A stretch of DNA of 64,000 nt from Coriobacteriaceae bacterium (GTDB lineage: Bacteria; Actinomycetota; Coriobacteriia; Coriobacteriales; Coriobacteriaceae): positions 1 through 64,000 of the forward strand of contig CABOHA010000002.1 in assembly GCA_902399975.1 (NCBI GenBank), written 5' to 3'. Positions 1 through 8,337 of the stretch are shown piece by piece. Every line of letters begins with the position of its first letter. The stretch's first letter is position 1. The position numbers and the translations under genes are program-made. Below the pieces are notes generated by a model. That model had not been told where the DNA came from. It made no database searches and saw nothing but the letters and a program-made list of their open reading frames with translations.

Positions 1-300
1 AGATATATTGCCAGACCGGAGGGGCGCCGTGGGCGGGAATCGCGCACTCCATATTTTGTTCACAAATGAATAGAACCCTCAGTTGCTTCACTGAGGCCGC
101 ATTCGAAGCAGCAGCTTCTGATATTGGCGATGACCAGCTGGTTTATAGGTGTTAAGGCATCGGTCATCTCTGGAGCGCCACTTTACTCCAAAAGCATGAG
201 CTATTTGTTTCCCGTCGGTAAAAGGCGGGTTTTGTTCGCCAAGCGTTCTTATATATCTTATATATAGAGAAGTTCGGGTTCGAACCCGTGCACCGTCAAC
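1..300. other. Non-coding AT-rich stretch with a tRNA-like T-arm copy
   Basis: I see no convincing gene here. A hairpin near 213-232 (CCCGTC paired with GGCGGG, then a T-rich tail) could end plus-strand transcription. At 275-290 lies CGGGTTCGAACCCGTG, a tRNA T-arm-like palindrome that recurs exactly at 1559-1574 beside tRNA-Lys. The stretch is more AT-rich than the chromosome to the right, as is the TraX gene that follows. Confidence 0.4.
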
Positions 301-329
301 TAAAAAGCGACCAGCCGGAGCCGATCGCT
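301..329 (-). terminator. Terminator downstream of the TraX region
   Basis: Read on the minus strand, a 10-bp stem (AGCGATCGGC against GCTGGTCGCT, with two G-U pairs) with a four-base loop is followed by TTTTTAG. It would end transcripts coming from traX-like gene and the short reading frame at 332-523. A related hairpin follows tRNA-Lys at 1585-1614. Confidence 0.5.
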
Positions 330-331
330 TT

Positions 332-523
332 CTATTCTATGCTGGAGCATCCAGAGGGTGCTTCCGAACTCATTTTCTCGCTGCCATTCATGCTTTCGAA
401 GCATCGTTTGACCTCCGCAGCCTCATGTTTTGAGGATCTGCCGTGTTTATCACTGTTATCCATGAGTGTGTGGAAGTGATCCTCATACAGATACATGCAA
501 TCCGCCAGAAAACTGAGAAGCAT
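332..523 (-). CDS. Small hypothetical protein or gene remnant
   Basis: A 63-residue reading frame from the ATG at 523, downstream of the TraX-like gene and ending just before a terminator hairpin. It is polar and charged, without a membrane segment, and has a Ser-rich tail (ends SGCSSIE). The open frame continues upstream of the ATG for about 30 codons to a stop near 613 with no good start codon, which suggests either a 5'-truncated remnant or an unusual start. GAAAG just before the ATG is only a weak ribosome-binding site. I do not recognise the family. It may be a cargo fragment of the same AT-rich insertion as its neighbour. Confidence 0.3.
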   Translation of the reverse strand: MLLSFLADCMYLYEDHFHTLMDNSDKHGRSSKHEAAEVKRCFESMNGSEKMSSEAPSGCSSIE

Positions 524-632
524 CTTTCTGCAGCCCTCGTTGTCTATCCTCGCATCTCTCAGGTCTTCCTGAAATTCACAAGCAGTCTTAGGGTCAATTT
601 GTTTCTGCTTTCAGAGACTTGTTTGAGAGTTT

Positions 633-1430
633 TTAAAGACAGTTCAAAACAATAAGTGAGACACCATAAAGCAGAGCAAGATGTGCCGGATAGAAAATGT
701 AGAAGAAGTATTTCAGCCTCAGCCCTCGCTTGCCATTATAAAAATTGATAAGCAGCAACGAAACAACCGCGGCAGCAACATCAGGATTAAGTACATTAGC
801 TGCAGCAAGCTCAAATCCGCCGCCAACTATATGGCATGACGAAAGGAGCACTGCGCATACTGCAGCAAAGAACATCTTGCCCTTGCTGTCGTGGAATAAA
901 TAGAATGCAGCCACAAGCAGAATGCCATACACACCGCCATCTAGTTTAGTGTATTCAGCTGCCAGTGCTGTCAAAACAATCAGAGCAATTTCTGCGATGC
1001 ATCTCTTCCATTTTGAAAGGCTTCGTATCTTTTCCAGAATAATCAAAAAGACCAAGGAAAGCAGGAGCTCACACATAACATTTTGTTGCCGAAGGTCGAA
1101 TAGTTGCCCGGTTTGAACGAAATCGTATATGGGCTCCGCAATGATTGCGAAGACAAGCATATTTCGCAGGTACTTCTTTATGTCATGAGTATGCAAAAAT
1201 CCCTCAACTATCAAAAAGCAAAATAAGGGAAATGCAATTCTGCCAAGAACATGAAGCACATCCGAAGCCTCGCTTAGAATCGCCCACTGTTCGTCTGATA
1301 TCTGACTGTACGATGCGTGAGTCATGATTCCATTGGTCAGGACGATCCTGCTTACATGATCGAGAACCATCGAAATGGCTGCTATTATCTTTAATGTGCT
1401 GCCGCTAATTCCGTATCTATTTGTTTTCAT
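633..1430 (-). CDS. TraX-family integral membrane protein
   Basis: 265 residues, almost entirely hydrophobic helices. The N-terminus, SGSTLKIIAAISMVLDHVSR followed by a long loop and a GRIAFPLFCF segment, is characteristic of the TraX family, named after the F-plasmid pilin acetylase. Chromosomal homologues are common in Gram-positive gut bacteria and their substrate is unknown. About seven membrane segments can be drawn (for example near residues 12-30, 65-83, 90-105 and 240-260). Codons are clearly more AT-rich than in genes to the right. It sits between two tRNA-like repeats beside tRNA-Lys, which suggests acquired DNA. A GGAA precedes the ATG. The family call is fairly secure; the function is not. 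Confidence 0.75.
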   Translation of the reverse strand: MKTNRYGISGSTLKIIAAISMVLDHVSRIVLTNGIMTHASYSQISDEQWAILSEASDVLHVLGRIAFPLFCFLIVEGFLHTHDIKKYLRNMLVFAIIAEPIYDFVQTGQLFDLRQQNVMCELLLSLVFLIILEKIRSLSKWKRCIAEIALIVLTALAAEYTKLDGGVYGILLVAAFYLFHDSKGKMFFAAVCAVLLSSCHIVGGGFELAAANVLNPDVAAAVVSLLLINFYNGKRGLRLKYFFYIFYPAHLALLYGVSLIVLNCL

Positions 1431-1449
1431 TTCGTATTCCTTACTTTGG

Positions 1450-1574
1450 GTGGGCCGTCAGGGGTTCAGCCTGCTCCGCAGGCGGCCGCTGCGGCGCTTT
1501 CGCGCCTTGCGCGCTGCGCTGGCAAACGCTCACGCGTTTACTCAGCTCCGCGCCCCGACGGGTTCGAACCCGTG
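1450..1574. repeat. tRNA-Lys 3'-end copy plus hairpin array
   Basis: Positions 1450-1467 (GTGGGCCGTCAGGGGTTC) repeat exactly the 3' end of the tRNA-Lys gene at 1627-1644, in the same orientation. Then come short palindromes (CCTGCTCCGCAGG, AAACGCTCACGCGTTTA and a GC-rich one) and, at 1559-1574, a T-arm-like palindrome. The same layout is found downstream of tRNA-Gly. It could be a scar of elements that use tRNA 3' ends as attachment sites, or a small repeat family with tRNA-derived ends. Confidence 0.55.
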
Positions 1575-1584
1575 GCGCGGCAAC

Positions 1585-1614
1585 AAAAAAGCGGCCGGCG
1601 TTCGCCAGTCGCTT
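1585..1614 (-). terminator. Terminator of tRNA-Lys
   Basis: On the minus strand, an 11-bp stem with some G-U pairs (AAGCGACTGGC against GCCGGCCGCTT) is followed by TTTTTTG, directly downstream of tRNA-Lys. Confidence 0.65.
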
Positions 1615-1624
1615 TTCTATTCTA

Positions 1625-1700
1625 TGGTGGGCCGTCAGGGGTTCGAACCCTGGACCTTGGGATTAAAAGTCCCCTGCTCTGCCAGCTGAGCTAACGGCCC
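1625..1700 (-). tRNA. tRNA-Lys (anticodon TTT)
   Basis: A 76-nt cloverleaf on the minus strand: acceptor GGGCCGT paired with ACGGCCC, D-arm with AGCTCAGCTGGCAGAGC, anticodon loop CTTTTAA giving TTT, T-loop GTTCGAACC, discriminator A and an encoded CCA end. A partial copy of its 3' end lies downstream at 1450-1467. Confidence 0.95.
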
Positions 1701-1728
1701 GCGGGTGGCATTGTACCACGGTCTGGGA

Positions 1729-3009
1729 CTATTCCCAACTCCATTGGCCGTTCTGGAAAATCACAACTTCACGTCCATCAGGCGTAATGCCCGTAATATC
1801 GATGTCGTCCGTGCCGATCATAAAATCGACGTGCGTGCTCGAGACGTTAACGCCATGCTTCAGGAGCTCCTCCTTGGACATGTCGTACCCATCCTCGATA
1901 CATTCGGGGAAACCAACACCTAGCGCGAGATGACAACTAGCGTTCTCGTCATAGAGCGTATCGTAGAACAGAACGCCACTTTCGCGAATCGGCGTGTTCT
2001 TGGAGATGAGCGCGACCTCGCCCAGACGAGCGGCACCTTCATCGGTGTCAATAATGCTCGCAAGCGTCGCCTTGCCCACGCGGGCATCGTAGTCCACTAC
2101 GCGGCCCGCCTCGAACTTAATCCAAAAATCGTCAACCTTGTTACCGTGATGAATGAGCGGCGTAGCCGAATACACGATACCGTCGGCACGCATACGATCA
2201 GGCGAGGTGAAGACTTCCTCGGTGGGAATGTTGGGGAAGAATGGGTGCCCATCGGGCGTCTCGCCCTTGCCGCCGGCCCACTCGTGACCTTTCGTCATGC
2301 CAATCGTCAGATCGGTTCCATTTGCCGAGGTGTAATGCAGATAGTCGAAACGATTGTCGTTCAGGAAACGCAGATTCTTTTCGAATGCGGCGTCATGGAG
2401 TTCCCAGTCGCTCTCCGGGTCCTGGCCATCGGCACGAGCGGTGTGCAGAATCGCATTCCATAGTTTATAGATCGCAACCTCATCCGCATCGCCCGAGAAC
2501 ACCTCGCGAGCCCAGGCAACGACCGGCGCGCCGGCGATGCACCACGGGTTGATGTTGTAGTCCAGCCCACGGCGGAAGACCTTGCACTGCGTATTCCTTG
2601 CCTTGGAAGCCGCGGCGGGCTTGGCGGGGTCAATGCCCTTCAGAGCCGCTGGGTCCGCACCCTCGATAAAGATAAAGCAGGCGCCGTCCTGGGCCAACGA
2701 ATCCAGCTGCATGCGCTTCCACTCGGGCGTCTGCTCAAAATAGCTTTTATCGACATGCTCGTACGTAAGCCTTGTCGCGGCATCGTCAGCCCAAATAACC
2801 GTCACGTGACCGGCACCGGCGGCATAAGCCTCCGCGACCACCACGCGCGCAAACGGCGCGCACTCAACCGGAGACTGAACGACAACCTCCTGGCCGGGCT
2901 TGACGTTTACGCCCTTGCGAACAATCAGGCGCGCGTAGTTTTTAATCTTGGGCTCCAGGGCCTTCATACCCTCCAGAGCTTCTTCGACCGTCAGGGCAGC
3001 TCGAATCAT
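1729..3009 (-). CDS. M29-family aminopeptidase
   Basis: About 426 residues, matching the thermophilic-type (AmpS/PepS, M29) metallo-aminopeptidases, cytosolic enzymes that remove N-terminal residues from peptides. Visible family features are the N-terminal YARLIVRKGVNVKPGQ region, NIPTEEVFTSP with a metal-ligand glutamate, a GEVALI segment, the HLALG histidine and the C-terminal STHVDFMIGTDD, which supplies further ligands. The ATG at 3009 is chosen because GGAG precedes it by six bases; a longer form from 3021 lacks such a site. A strong terminator at 3036-3068 separates it from the upstream purC operon, so it is probably transcribed alone. Confidence 0.9.
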   Translation of the reverse strand: MIRAALTVEEALEGMKALEPKIKNYARLIVRKGVNVKPGQEVVVQSPVECAPFARVVVAEAYAAGAGHVTVIWADDAATRLTYEHVDKSYFEQTPEWKRMQLDSLAQDGACFIFIEGADPAALKGIDPAKPAAASKARNTQCKVFRRGLDYNINPWCIAGAPVVAWAREVFSGDADEVAIYKLWNAILHTARADGQDPESDWELHDAAFEKNLRFLNDNRFDYLHYTSANGTDLTIGMTKGHEWAGGKGETPDGHPFFPNIPTEEVFTSPDRMRADGIVYSATPLIHHGNKVDDFWIKFEAGRVVDYDARVGKATLASIIDTDEGAARLGEVALISKNTPIRESGVLFYDTLYDENASCHLALGVGFPECIEDGYDMSKEELLKHGVNVSSTHVDFMIGTDDIDITGITPDGREVVIFQNGQWSWE

Positions 3010-3035
3010 GTGCCACTCCATCTATCTATAGAACA

Positions 3036-3068
3036 GTAAAAAGGCGCGCCGCAAAAACGACGCGCCTT
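3036..3068 (-). terminator. Terminator of the purC operon
   Basis: Minus-strand stem AAGGCGCG paired with CGCGCCTT, loop rich in T, followed by TTTTA. It lies just after the stop of the gene at 3099-3674. Confidence 0.75.
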
Positions 3069-3098
3069 ATATCTTAGCGATAAGTATGGATACAAGCG

Positions 3099-3674
3099 CT
3101 ACTTCTTCTTGGAGGCCTTCGTGTCCTCCTCGGCAGCCGCGCGCTCAATAAGAGCGTTGAGCTTGTTCTCGGACATGCCCTCGGCCTGCGTGCGGTACAT
3201 GTTGCGCAGGGGACGAATACGAACGAAGTCGTAGATAAAGTCACCCAGAATGATGACATAGGACAAAACGATGCCGACCATCTGGACGGGACTGGACACC
3301 GTGCCGCCGGGAACGAAGTAGAACGAAACCCAAATTGCCACGATGAACACCATGCCGATAGCGAGCACGGCCCACCAAATACGGCGGCGCTTGGTGTAGT
3401 CCTCATCCTGCTTGAGAAGGATATTCGACACCGTGTAGATACGATCCTCCTTGGCGCGCTGCTTGGCCTTGCGGGCGCGCTTTTCCTCCTTGGAAAGGCC
3501 TTCCAGGTTTTCGCCCTTCTCGAGCTCTTTACGGCGTGCCTTGGATGATGCCGGCACGACGTGAACAGAGCTCGCTGCCTGACGGGCGGGCTTAGCGGAT
3601 GCGGCGGACTTGCGCGCAACCCCGGTAACCTCGCGGGATTGCGTGCGCTTGTTCGTGGCGCTGCGGGTACTCAC
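3099..3674 (-). CDS. Two-helix membrane protein, DUF3043-like
   Basis: 191 residues. A basic, Ala/Ser-rich N-terminal third and a KRARKAKQRAKEDR stretch (about residues 65-80) precede two membrane helices (about residues 100-120 and 130-150). The tail is charged and ends in lysines. The layout (basic cytosolic N-terminus, two helices, RIRPLRNMYR after the second) resembles actinobacterial DUF3043 proteins, whose role is unknown. The GTG start immediately follows the purC stop (TAAGTG), with AAGGAG nine bases upstream inside purC, so the two genes are translationally coupled. Family assignment is tentative. Confidence 0.6.
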   Translation of the reverse strand: MSTRSATNKRTQSREVTGVARKSAASAKPARQAASSVHVVPASSKARRKELEKGENLEGLSKEEKRARKAKQRAKEDRIYTVSNILLKQDEDYTKRRRIWWAVLAIGMVFIVAIWVSFYFVPGGTVSSPVQMVGIVLSYVIILGDFIYDFVRIRPLRNMYRTQAEGMSENKLNALIERAAAEEDTKASKKK

Positions 3675-4562
3675 TTATGCGTTCTCCTTCATGCTTGTGA
3701 ACTGGGAGCCCGTGATGATTTGGAAGGCCTCGCGATAGCGCTCGGACGTGCCATCGATGACCTCGGCGGGCAGGTGCGGGGTCTCCCCCGTCATATCCCA
3801 GTTGGCCTTGAGCCAATTGCGGACGAATTGTTTGTCGTAGCTGGGCTGAATCTTGCCCTCCTCGTAGCTGGCGGCAGGCCAGAAACGGCTGGAGTCGGGC
3901 GTGAGGCACTCGTCGATCAGCGTAACCTTACCATCGATGACACCAAACTCGAACTTGGTGTCGGCGATGATGATGCCTCGAGTCGCGGCATACTCGGCAG
4001 CGGCCTTGTAGATCTTGAGAGATAGGTCGCGAATCTGCGTGGCGATGTCCTCGCCCACGATCTCGCAGCAACGCTCGAACGAAATGTTCTCGTCGTGGTC
4101 GCCGATCTCGGCCTTCGTGGACGGCGTGAACAGCGGCTCGGGAAGCTTGGAGGCCTCGGTCAGACCCTCGGGCAGCTGAATGCCGCAGACGGTACCGTTC
4201 TCGTCATAGGTCTTCTTGCCCGAACCGGTCAGATAGCCGCGGACGATGCACTCGATAGGAATCGTCTGGGCCTTCTTGACCAGCATGGCGCGGCCTGCGA
4301 GATAGTCACGGTACTCAGCAAACTCCTCGGGGAAATCCGCCGGGTCGATGGAAACGAGATGGTTGGGGACGATGTCGGCAAACTTATCGAACCAGAATGC
4401 CGAGATGCGATTGAGCACCTCTCCCTTAAACGGAATCTCGTCGGGAAGAATGAAGTCGAACGCAGAAATGCGGTCGGTGGCGACCATCAGCAGGTTTTCA
4501 CCGGCATCGTAAATATCACGAACCTTGCCACGGGAATCCGGACGACGCTCCATCGTTGTCAC
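3675..4562 (-). CDS. purC: Phosphoribosylaminoimidazole-succinocarboxamide synthase
   Basis: SAICAR synthetase, the ATP-dependent step joining CAIR and aspartate in purine synthesis. About 295 residues, the longer form of the family. Visible motifs: RGKVRDIYDAGENLLMVATD near the N-terminus, SAFDFILPDEIPFKGEVLN, ECIVRGYLTGSGKKTY, and IIIADTKFEFGVIDGKVTLIDE followed by TPDSSRFW. I prefer the GTG at 4562, eight bases after AGGAG; a GTG at 4571 abuts the same site and an ATG at 4553 is too far away. The stop touches the start of the next gene. Other purine genes in the window (purB, purA, purD) are at separate loci. Confidence 0.95.
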   Translation of the reverse strand: MTTMERRPDSRGKVRDIYDAGENLLMVATDRISAFDFILPDEIPFKGEVLNRISAFWFDKFADIVPNHLVSIDPADFPEEFAEYRDYLAGRAMLVKKAQTIPIECIVRGYLTGSGKKTYDENGTVCGIQLPEGLTEASKLPEPLFTPSTKAEIGDHDENISFERCCEIVGEDIATQIRDLSLKIYKAAAEYAATRGIIIADTKFEFGVIDGKVTLIDECLTPDSSRFWPAASYEEGKIQPSYDKQFVRNWLKANWDMTGETPHLPAEVIDGTSERYREAFQIITGSQFTSMKENA

Positions 4563-4591
4563 GTGAGTCACTCCTTACCTAAATACGACAG

Positions 4592-4614
4592 AAATGCGGG
4601 CTCTTTCCCGCATG
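4592..4614 (-). terminator. Hairpin after the sensor kinase gene
   Basis: ATGCGGG pairs with CCCGCAT around a six-base loop, followed on the minus strand by TTCTGTC. The T-tract is weak, so this may be a leaky terminator between the two-component operon and purC. Confidence 0.4.
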
Positions 4615-4671
4615 TTTTCGCAAACTCGGAGCGGCAGGGACGCGGCCCCTCCTTCACCGAATAGCGAAAAG

Positions 4672-6237
4672 CTAGTGCTCCATTGTAGTAGATGCCGCGT
4701 CTGCCGTGTGCTCGCGGGGCAGATGAATTGTAAAAGTCGTACCCTTTCCAAGCTCCGACTCCACGGATATGTAGCCATGGTGACGCTCGACGATCTGCTT
4801 GGTCACGGCGAGGCCAACGCCCAGGCCGCCAGCTTCGCGGGCGCGGCTGGCATCGGCGCGCCAAAAACGACCGAAGATGCGCGACAGATCGTCCTTGGCG
4901 ATACCGATGCCCGTATCCGAAACCGCGATATCGACGTGCTTGCGGTCGCTGAGCACCGACACCACGACCCAACCCCCCTCGGGGGTGTAACGCATGGCGT
5001 TGCTCATGAGGTTAATAACGCATTGCGTGATCATGTCGGGATCTGCCTCGACAACGTCATCGTGGCCCTGCGTCTCATCCGCAAAGCGCAAACGCAGGTC
5101 ACGGTCGGCAAACAGGCGCTCCTGGCCATTCACAATCGAACGCACAAACGGCACCATATCCACCGGCTCCAGGTTGAGCGGCGCGGTACTGTTTTCCATG
5201 CGCGACAGGTCGAGCATCTGCTGCACCAGACGGGCCAGACGACGCGTCTCGGATGCGACTGTCTCCAGGTGTTCGTCGTCGGTGGGATACACACCGTCTT
5301 GCATGGCCTCGACCGTTGCAAGCATGGCCATGAGCGGCGTGCGCAGCTCGTGAGCAACATCAGAGGTCAGGCGCTTCTCGTGCTTCATATCCTTTTCGAG
5401 TGAGGTGGCCATCTCGTCGAAGGTCTCTCCCAGCTGATCGATCTCATCATCGCCGCGCAAGCCCGTACGAGCGGACAGGTCTCCATCGCGAATCTGCTTG
5501 GCGGTGCTGGTAATACGATGAATCGGCTTGGTGAGCATGCGCGACATGAGCGCTCCGATAACGACCGAGATGCAGACGGCCACAACCGCGGCAAGGGCCA
5601 TGGCGTTAAAGGTCTTCTCTCTGAATGCTGAGTCTGCCTTGGTGAGCAGGGCATCGGAGCCAATCGCCCACAATTTGACCTGACCCACGTGCTCGCCGGA
5701 GGACGTCACGATCTCAACGTTGGCAACACTATTGGAATCGGTGGGAGCAGACGAGACTGGGCTGTGCGATGCCTTCTTTCCGCTCGTACCGTCGGTCGTC
5801 GCCTGATTTTCGCGCACATCGGCAGTAGCGCTTGCCGAGGGCCACGAGTCGTCGTAGACGATGACGCCCTTTTTATTGACAACCTGCATGCCAAGATCGT
5901 CGGACACCAAGCTCGATGTCGCGACCGCACGCAACTCCCCCGCGGTCCAAGAACCGTTTTCCTTATATGACGTTGCCAACTTTTCGGCTGCGGAATTGGC
6001 GATTTCGACAATATTGGAGCGCGTGTAATCCGTAAAAACCGTGCCCCATACAACGGAGACAACGCCCACCAGCACCAGTACCGTCATGAGCGATGTCAGG
6101 GCAAAAGCCAGGGCCATGCGCGAGGGATAGCTCATCGTTGGCCGTGAATCGGAACGAGGCGTGTTCCAACTAGCCTTGGAACCCGCCTCGTTCTCCTGCT
6201 TATGCTTTTGCCCGATTTCAAAGCGCGCAGGTGTCAT
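4672..6237 (-). CDS. Membrane sensor histidine kinase
   Basis: 521 residues. Order: cytosolic N-terminus, helix at about 40-66, an extracellular sensor region of roughly 140 residues with a Ser/Thr-rich low-complexity part, a second helix at about 211-232, HAMP (about 233-285), HisKA with SDVAHELRTPL (phosphorylated His296), then the ATPase domain with the N-box NLMSNAMRYTPEGG, DTGIGI and GLGVGLAVTKQIV. It would autophosphorylate and pass phosphate to the response regulator encoded 12 bases upstream. AAAGGA precedes the ATG at 6237. The signal sensed cannot be read from the sequence. The EnvZ/BaeS-type architecture suggests envelope sensing, which is inference. Confidence 0.92.
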   Translation of the reverse strand: MTPARFEIGQKHKQENEAGSKASWNTPRSDSRPTMSYPSRMALAFALTSLMTVLVLVGVVSVVWGTVFTDYTRSNIVEIANSAAEKLATSYKENGSWTAGELRAVATSSLVSDDLGMQVVNKKGVIVYDDSWPSASATADVRENQATTDGTSGKKASHSPVSSAPTDSNSVANVEIVTSSGEHVGQVKLWAIGSDALLTKADSAFREKTFNAMALAAVVAVCISVVIGALMSRMLTKPIHRITSTAKQIRDGDLSARTGLRGDDEIDQLGETFDEMATSLEKDMKHEKRLTSDVAHELRTPLMAMLATVEAMQDGVYPTDDEHLETVASETRRLARLVQQMLDLSRMENSTAPLNLEPVDMVPFVRSIVNGQERLFADRDLRLRFADETQGHDDVVEADPDMITQCVINLMSNAMRYTPEGGWVVVSVLSDRKHVDIAVSDTGIGIAKDDLSRIFGRFWRADASRAREAGGLGVGLAVTKQIVERHHGYISVESELGKGTTFTIHLPREHTADAASTTMEH

Positions 6238-6249
6238 ATGTGATTTCCT

Positions 6250-6972
6250 TTATTTCTCGTCCGACTTATCGGTCTTGGTCGGAGCCTCGAAGCGGTAGCC
6301 GACACCGTGGACGGTGTAGAGCCACTTGGGCTTCTTGGGGTCGTCGCCCAGCTTGGCGCGAAGGTTCTTCACATGGCTGTCGATGGTGCGCTCGTAACCC
6401 TCAAAGTCGTAGCCGAGCACTTTCTCGACCAACTCCATGCGGTTGTAGACGCGGCCGGGGTGACGGGCAAGCGTGGTGAGCAGCTTGAACTCGGAAGCCG
6501 TCAGGTCGACTTCCTTGCCCTCGACCAAAATCTTGTGGCCCGAGATGTCAATGACCAGATCGCCAAAGTCGAGCACCTCGACGGCCGGCTCATCGGCCTG
6601 GTGGGCACGGCGGAACAAGGCGCGTACGCGCGCGACAAGCTCGCGCGGCGAGAACGGCTTGATCAGGTAGTCGTCGGCTCCGAGCTCGAGGCCGATAATA
6701 CGGTCCTCGATCTCGCCCTTGGCCGTCAGCATAATGATGGGGACATCCGAGGTGTCGCGAATGGTGCGGCAAACGCGCTCGCCGGGAATCTTGGGGAGCA
6801 TGAGGTCGAGCACAACCAGGTCGAACTGGTGCTTCTCGAACTCCTCGATTGCAGACTGGCCGTCGCCGACGCCAACAACCCAGTAGCCCTCGCGCTCGAG
6901 ATAGGCAGCGACGGCGTCACGGATTGCCTTCTCGTCCTCGACCAGCAGAATCTTTTTTGCATCTGAAGCCAT
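6250..6972 (-). CDS. OmpR/PhoB-family response regulator
   Basis: 240 residues from the ATG at 6972, chosen because AGGGGGG lies seven bases upstream; an in-frame ATG at 6993 is possible. Receiver domain (about 1-120): acidic pocket VEDE, phosphoacceptor Asp56 in LVVLDLMLP, switch Thr in MLTAKG, and Lys in YLIKPFSPREL. C-terminal winged helix (about 145-232): LTASEFKLLTTLARHPGRVYNR, YERTIDSHVKNLRAKLGDD and YTVHGVGYRF, the DNA-binding signature. It precedes the sensor kinase in the same transcript, so the pair forms one two-component system. Confidence 0.95.
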   Translation of the reverse strand: MASDAKKILLVEDEKAIRDAVAAYLEREGYWVVGVGDGQSAIEEFEKHQFDLVVLDLMLPKIPGERVCRTIRDTSDVPIIMLTAKGEIEDRIIGLELGADDYLIKPFSPRELVARVRALFRRAHQADEPAVEVLDFGDLVIDISGHKILVEGKEVDLTASEFKLLTTLARHPGRVYNRMELVEKVLGYDFEGYERTIDSHVKNLRAKLGDDPKKPKWLYTVHGVGYRFEAPTKTDKSDEK

Positions 6973-7125
6973 AACACGGCCCCCCTGTCTCAATTAGCTA
7001 AGAACAAGCTCATTTTAACGCACCTGAGCCCACCGGGTATCGCATGGACGCGACAGCTCGGCGGGCGGTACTCATAGTCACAACGCGTTTATTCCCCTGT
7101 CGACGCCTTTTTAACCCCTCGGAGA

Positions 7126-8337
7126 CTAAAGAGAGAACAGGCGAGCGGTAACCGTCTCGGGAATTCCCTGGCTGTTACGCACCGTTGCGTACGTTAAGAA
7201 CGAGTTCGATTTACCCGCCGTAGCAGGATAATCGCCATACTCCAAGGCTCGGTCGGGCGACAGAAGCGAGCCGTAGGTCTTGGCCGAAGTGTCAATCAAA
7301 AAATGCGACGCCTGAACTTTAACCAGGTATTTATTTTTCCTTCCCGCAGCGCACGCGAGCGGCTCACGCGAAAGGAAGAGGTACGGCCCACCCTCGTTAC
7401 CGATATAGGTGCCCATATTGCCCAGGCTACCCACACCGCTATACGTCGCCTCAATGGAGAACACGAAGGTGTCGCCCATATACACGGCCTCGAAAGGCGA
7501 AACCGACGAAGGAAGCACCAGCTGAGCTCGCTTCGTGTTGTTGCCGTCAGTCAGGTCGATCGCCGTCATACCGTAATAGACGCCCTCATCATTGTGCACG
7601 CGGGGCGAGATGGTCAGGATGCCGTCGCTCACACGCGGGGCGGATGCGAAGCGCCCCGTTGACTTCCAAATAGTCTCAGGCTTGGACTCGCTGGGCGACT
7701 GACGGTAGCAGTACGAATCGTTACTCGTCTTGCTGCCGCCGGACGAGGGCATCTTATACCAGATGACCGACGACCCATACGCTGTGAAGAGCGGCGGATC
7801 GTAGTTTTCGCCACCGCGGTCGAGCTCGACAGCGTTGCCGGTAAGGGAGGAGCCTGCAAGGTTTTGCGCATAGAGTTTCCAAGACGCATTGGCAAAGTTC
7901 ATCTCGACCCACGCGAACACGCCATCACCCGCGCGAACGTCGTAAAACGCATAACCGGTTCCCTCAACGGGATCCTCGATAAGTGTGGTAAGCGAGCCAT
8001 CGCCCAGGTTGAGCACACCAAGCGTATTGGCATGCAGGGCAGAAGCAGGCGCCATCATCGCGGCAGCATAGTCGCCATCGCAGTAGTACAGCAGCGTGCC
8101 CAGCGGCAGCGTCCACGAGGCCGCGGGCTCAAGATCGATATCGACAGCTTCGTACTCATCAGTGATCGAGACAATCTTCGAATCGTCCTTGATAACCTGT
8201 GGCTCGCCAGCGGCGTCGTCGCTGGTACCCGTTTTCTTTGAGCATCCGGCAAGCACCGTGGCAGCGCCCGCGGCAGCCCCTCCGAGCACAAAGCCGCGGC
8301 GCGATATTCCGTTCTTGATCTGGTCGGCGATACTCAT
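7126..8337 (-). CDS. Tat-exported lipoprotein of unknown function
   Basis: 403 residues from the ATG at 8337. The N-terminus carries a twin-arginine signal (SRRGFVLGG) followed by a lipobox (LAGC, Cys about 33), so the mature protein should fold in the cytosol, pass through Tat and be lipid-anchored outside the membrane. The rest has repeated short beta-like segments (VSITDEYEAVDIDL, GYAFYDVRAGDGVFAWVE, APRVSDGILTISPRV), suggestive of a beta-propeller-type fold. Its ATG overlaps the stop of the TSCPD gene by one base (TAATG), so the two are coupled. I do not recognise a named family. Confidence 0.75.
   Translation of the reverse strand: MSIADQIKNGISRRGFVLGGAAAGAATVLAGCSKKTGTSDDAAGEPQVIKDDSKIVSITDEYEAVDIDLEPAASWTLPLGTLLYYCDGDYAAAMMAPASALHANTLGVLNLGDGSLTTLIEDPVEGTGYAFYDVRAGDGVFAWVEMNFANASWKLYAQNLAGSSLTGNAVELDRGGENYDPPLFTAYGSSVIWYKMPSSGGSKTSNDSYCYRQSPSESKPETIWKSTGRFASAPRVSDGILTISPRVHNDEGVYYGMTAIDLTDGNNTKRAQLVLPSSVSPFEAVYMGDTFVFSIEATYSGVGSLGNMGTYIGNEGGPYLFLSREPLACAAGRKNKYLVKVQASHFLIDTSAKTYGSLLSPDRALEYGDYPATAGKSNSFLTYATVRNSQGIPETVTARLFSL

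Noticed and set aside
1..300. A tRNA gene near 270-340
   Set aside because: Only a T-arm-like palindrome is present; no acceptor, D-arm or anticodon arm can be formed.
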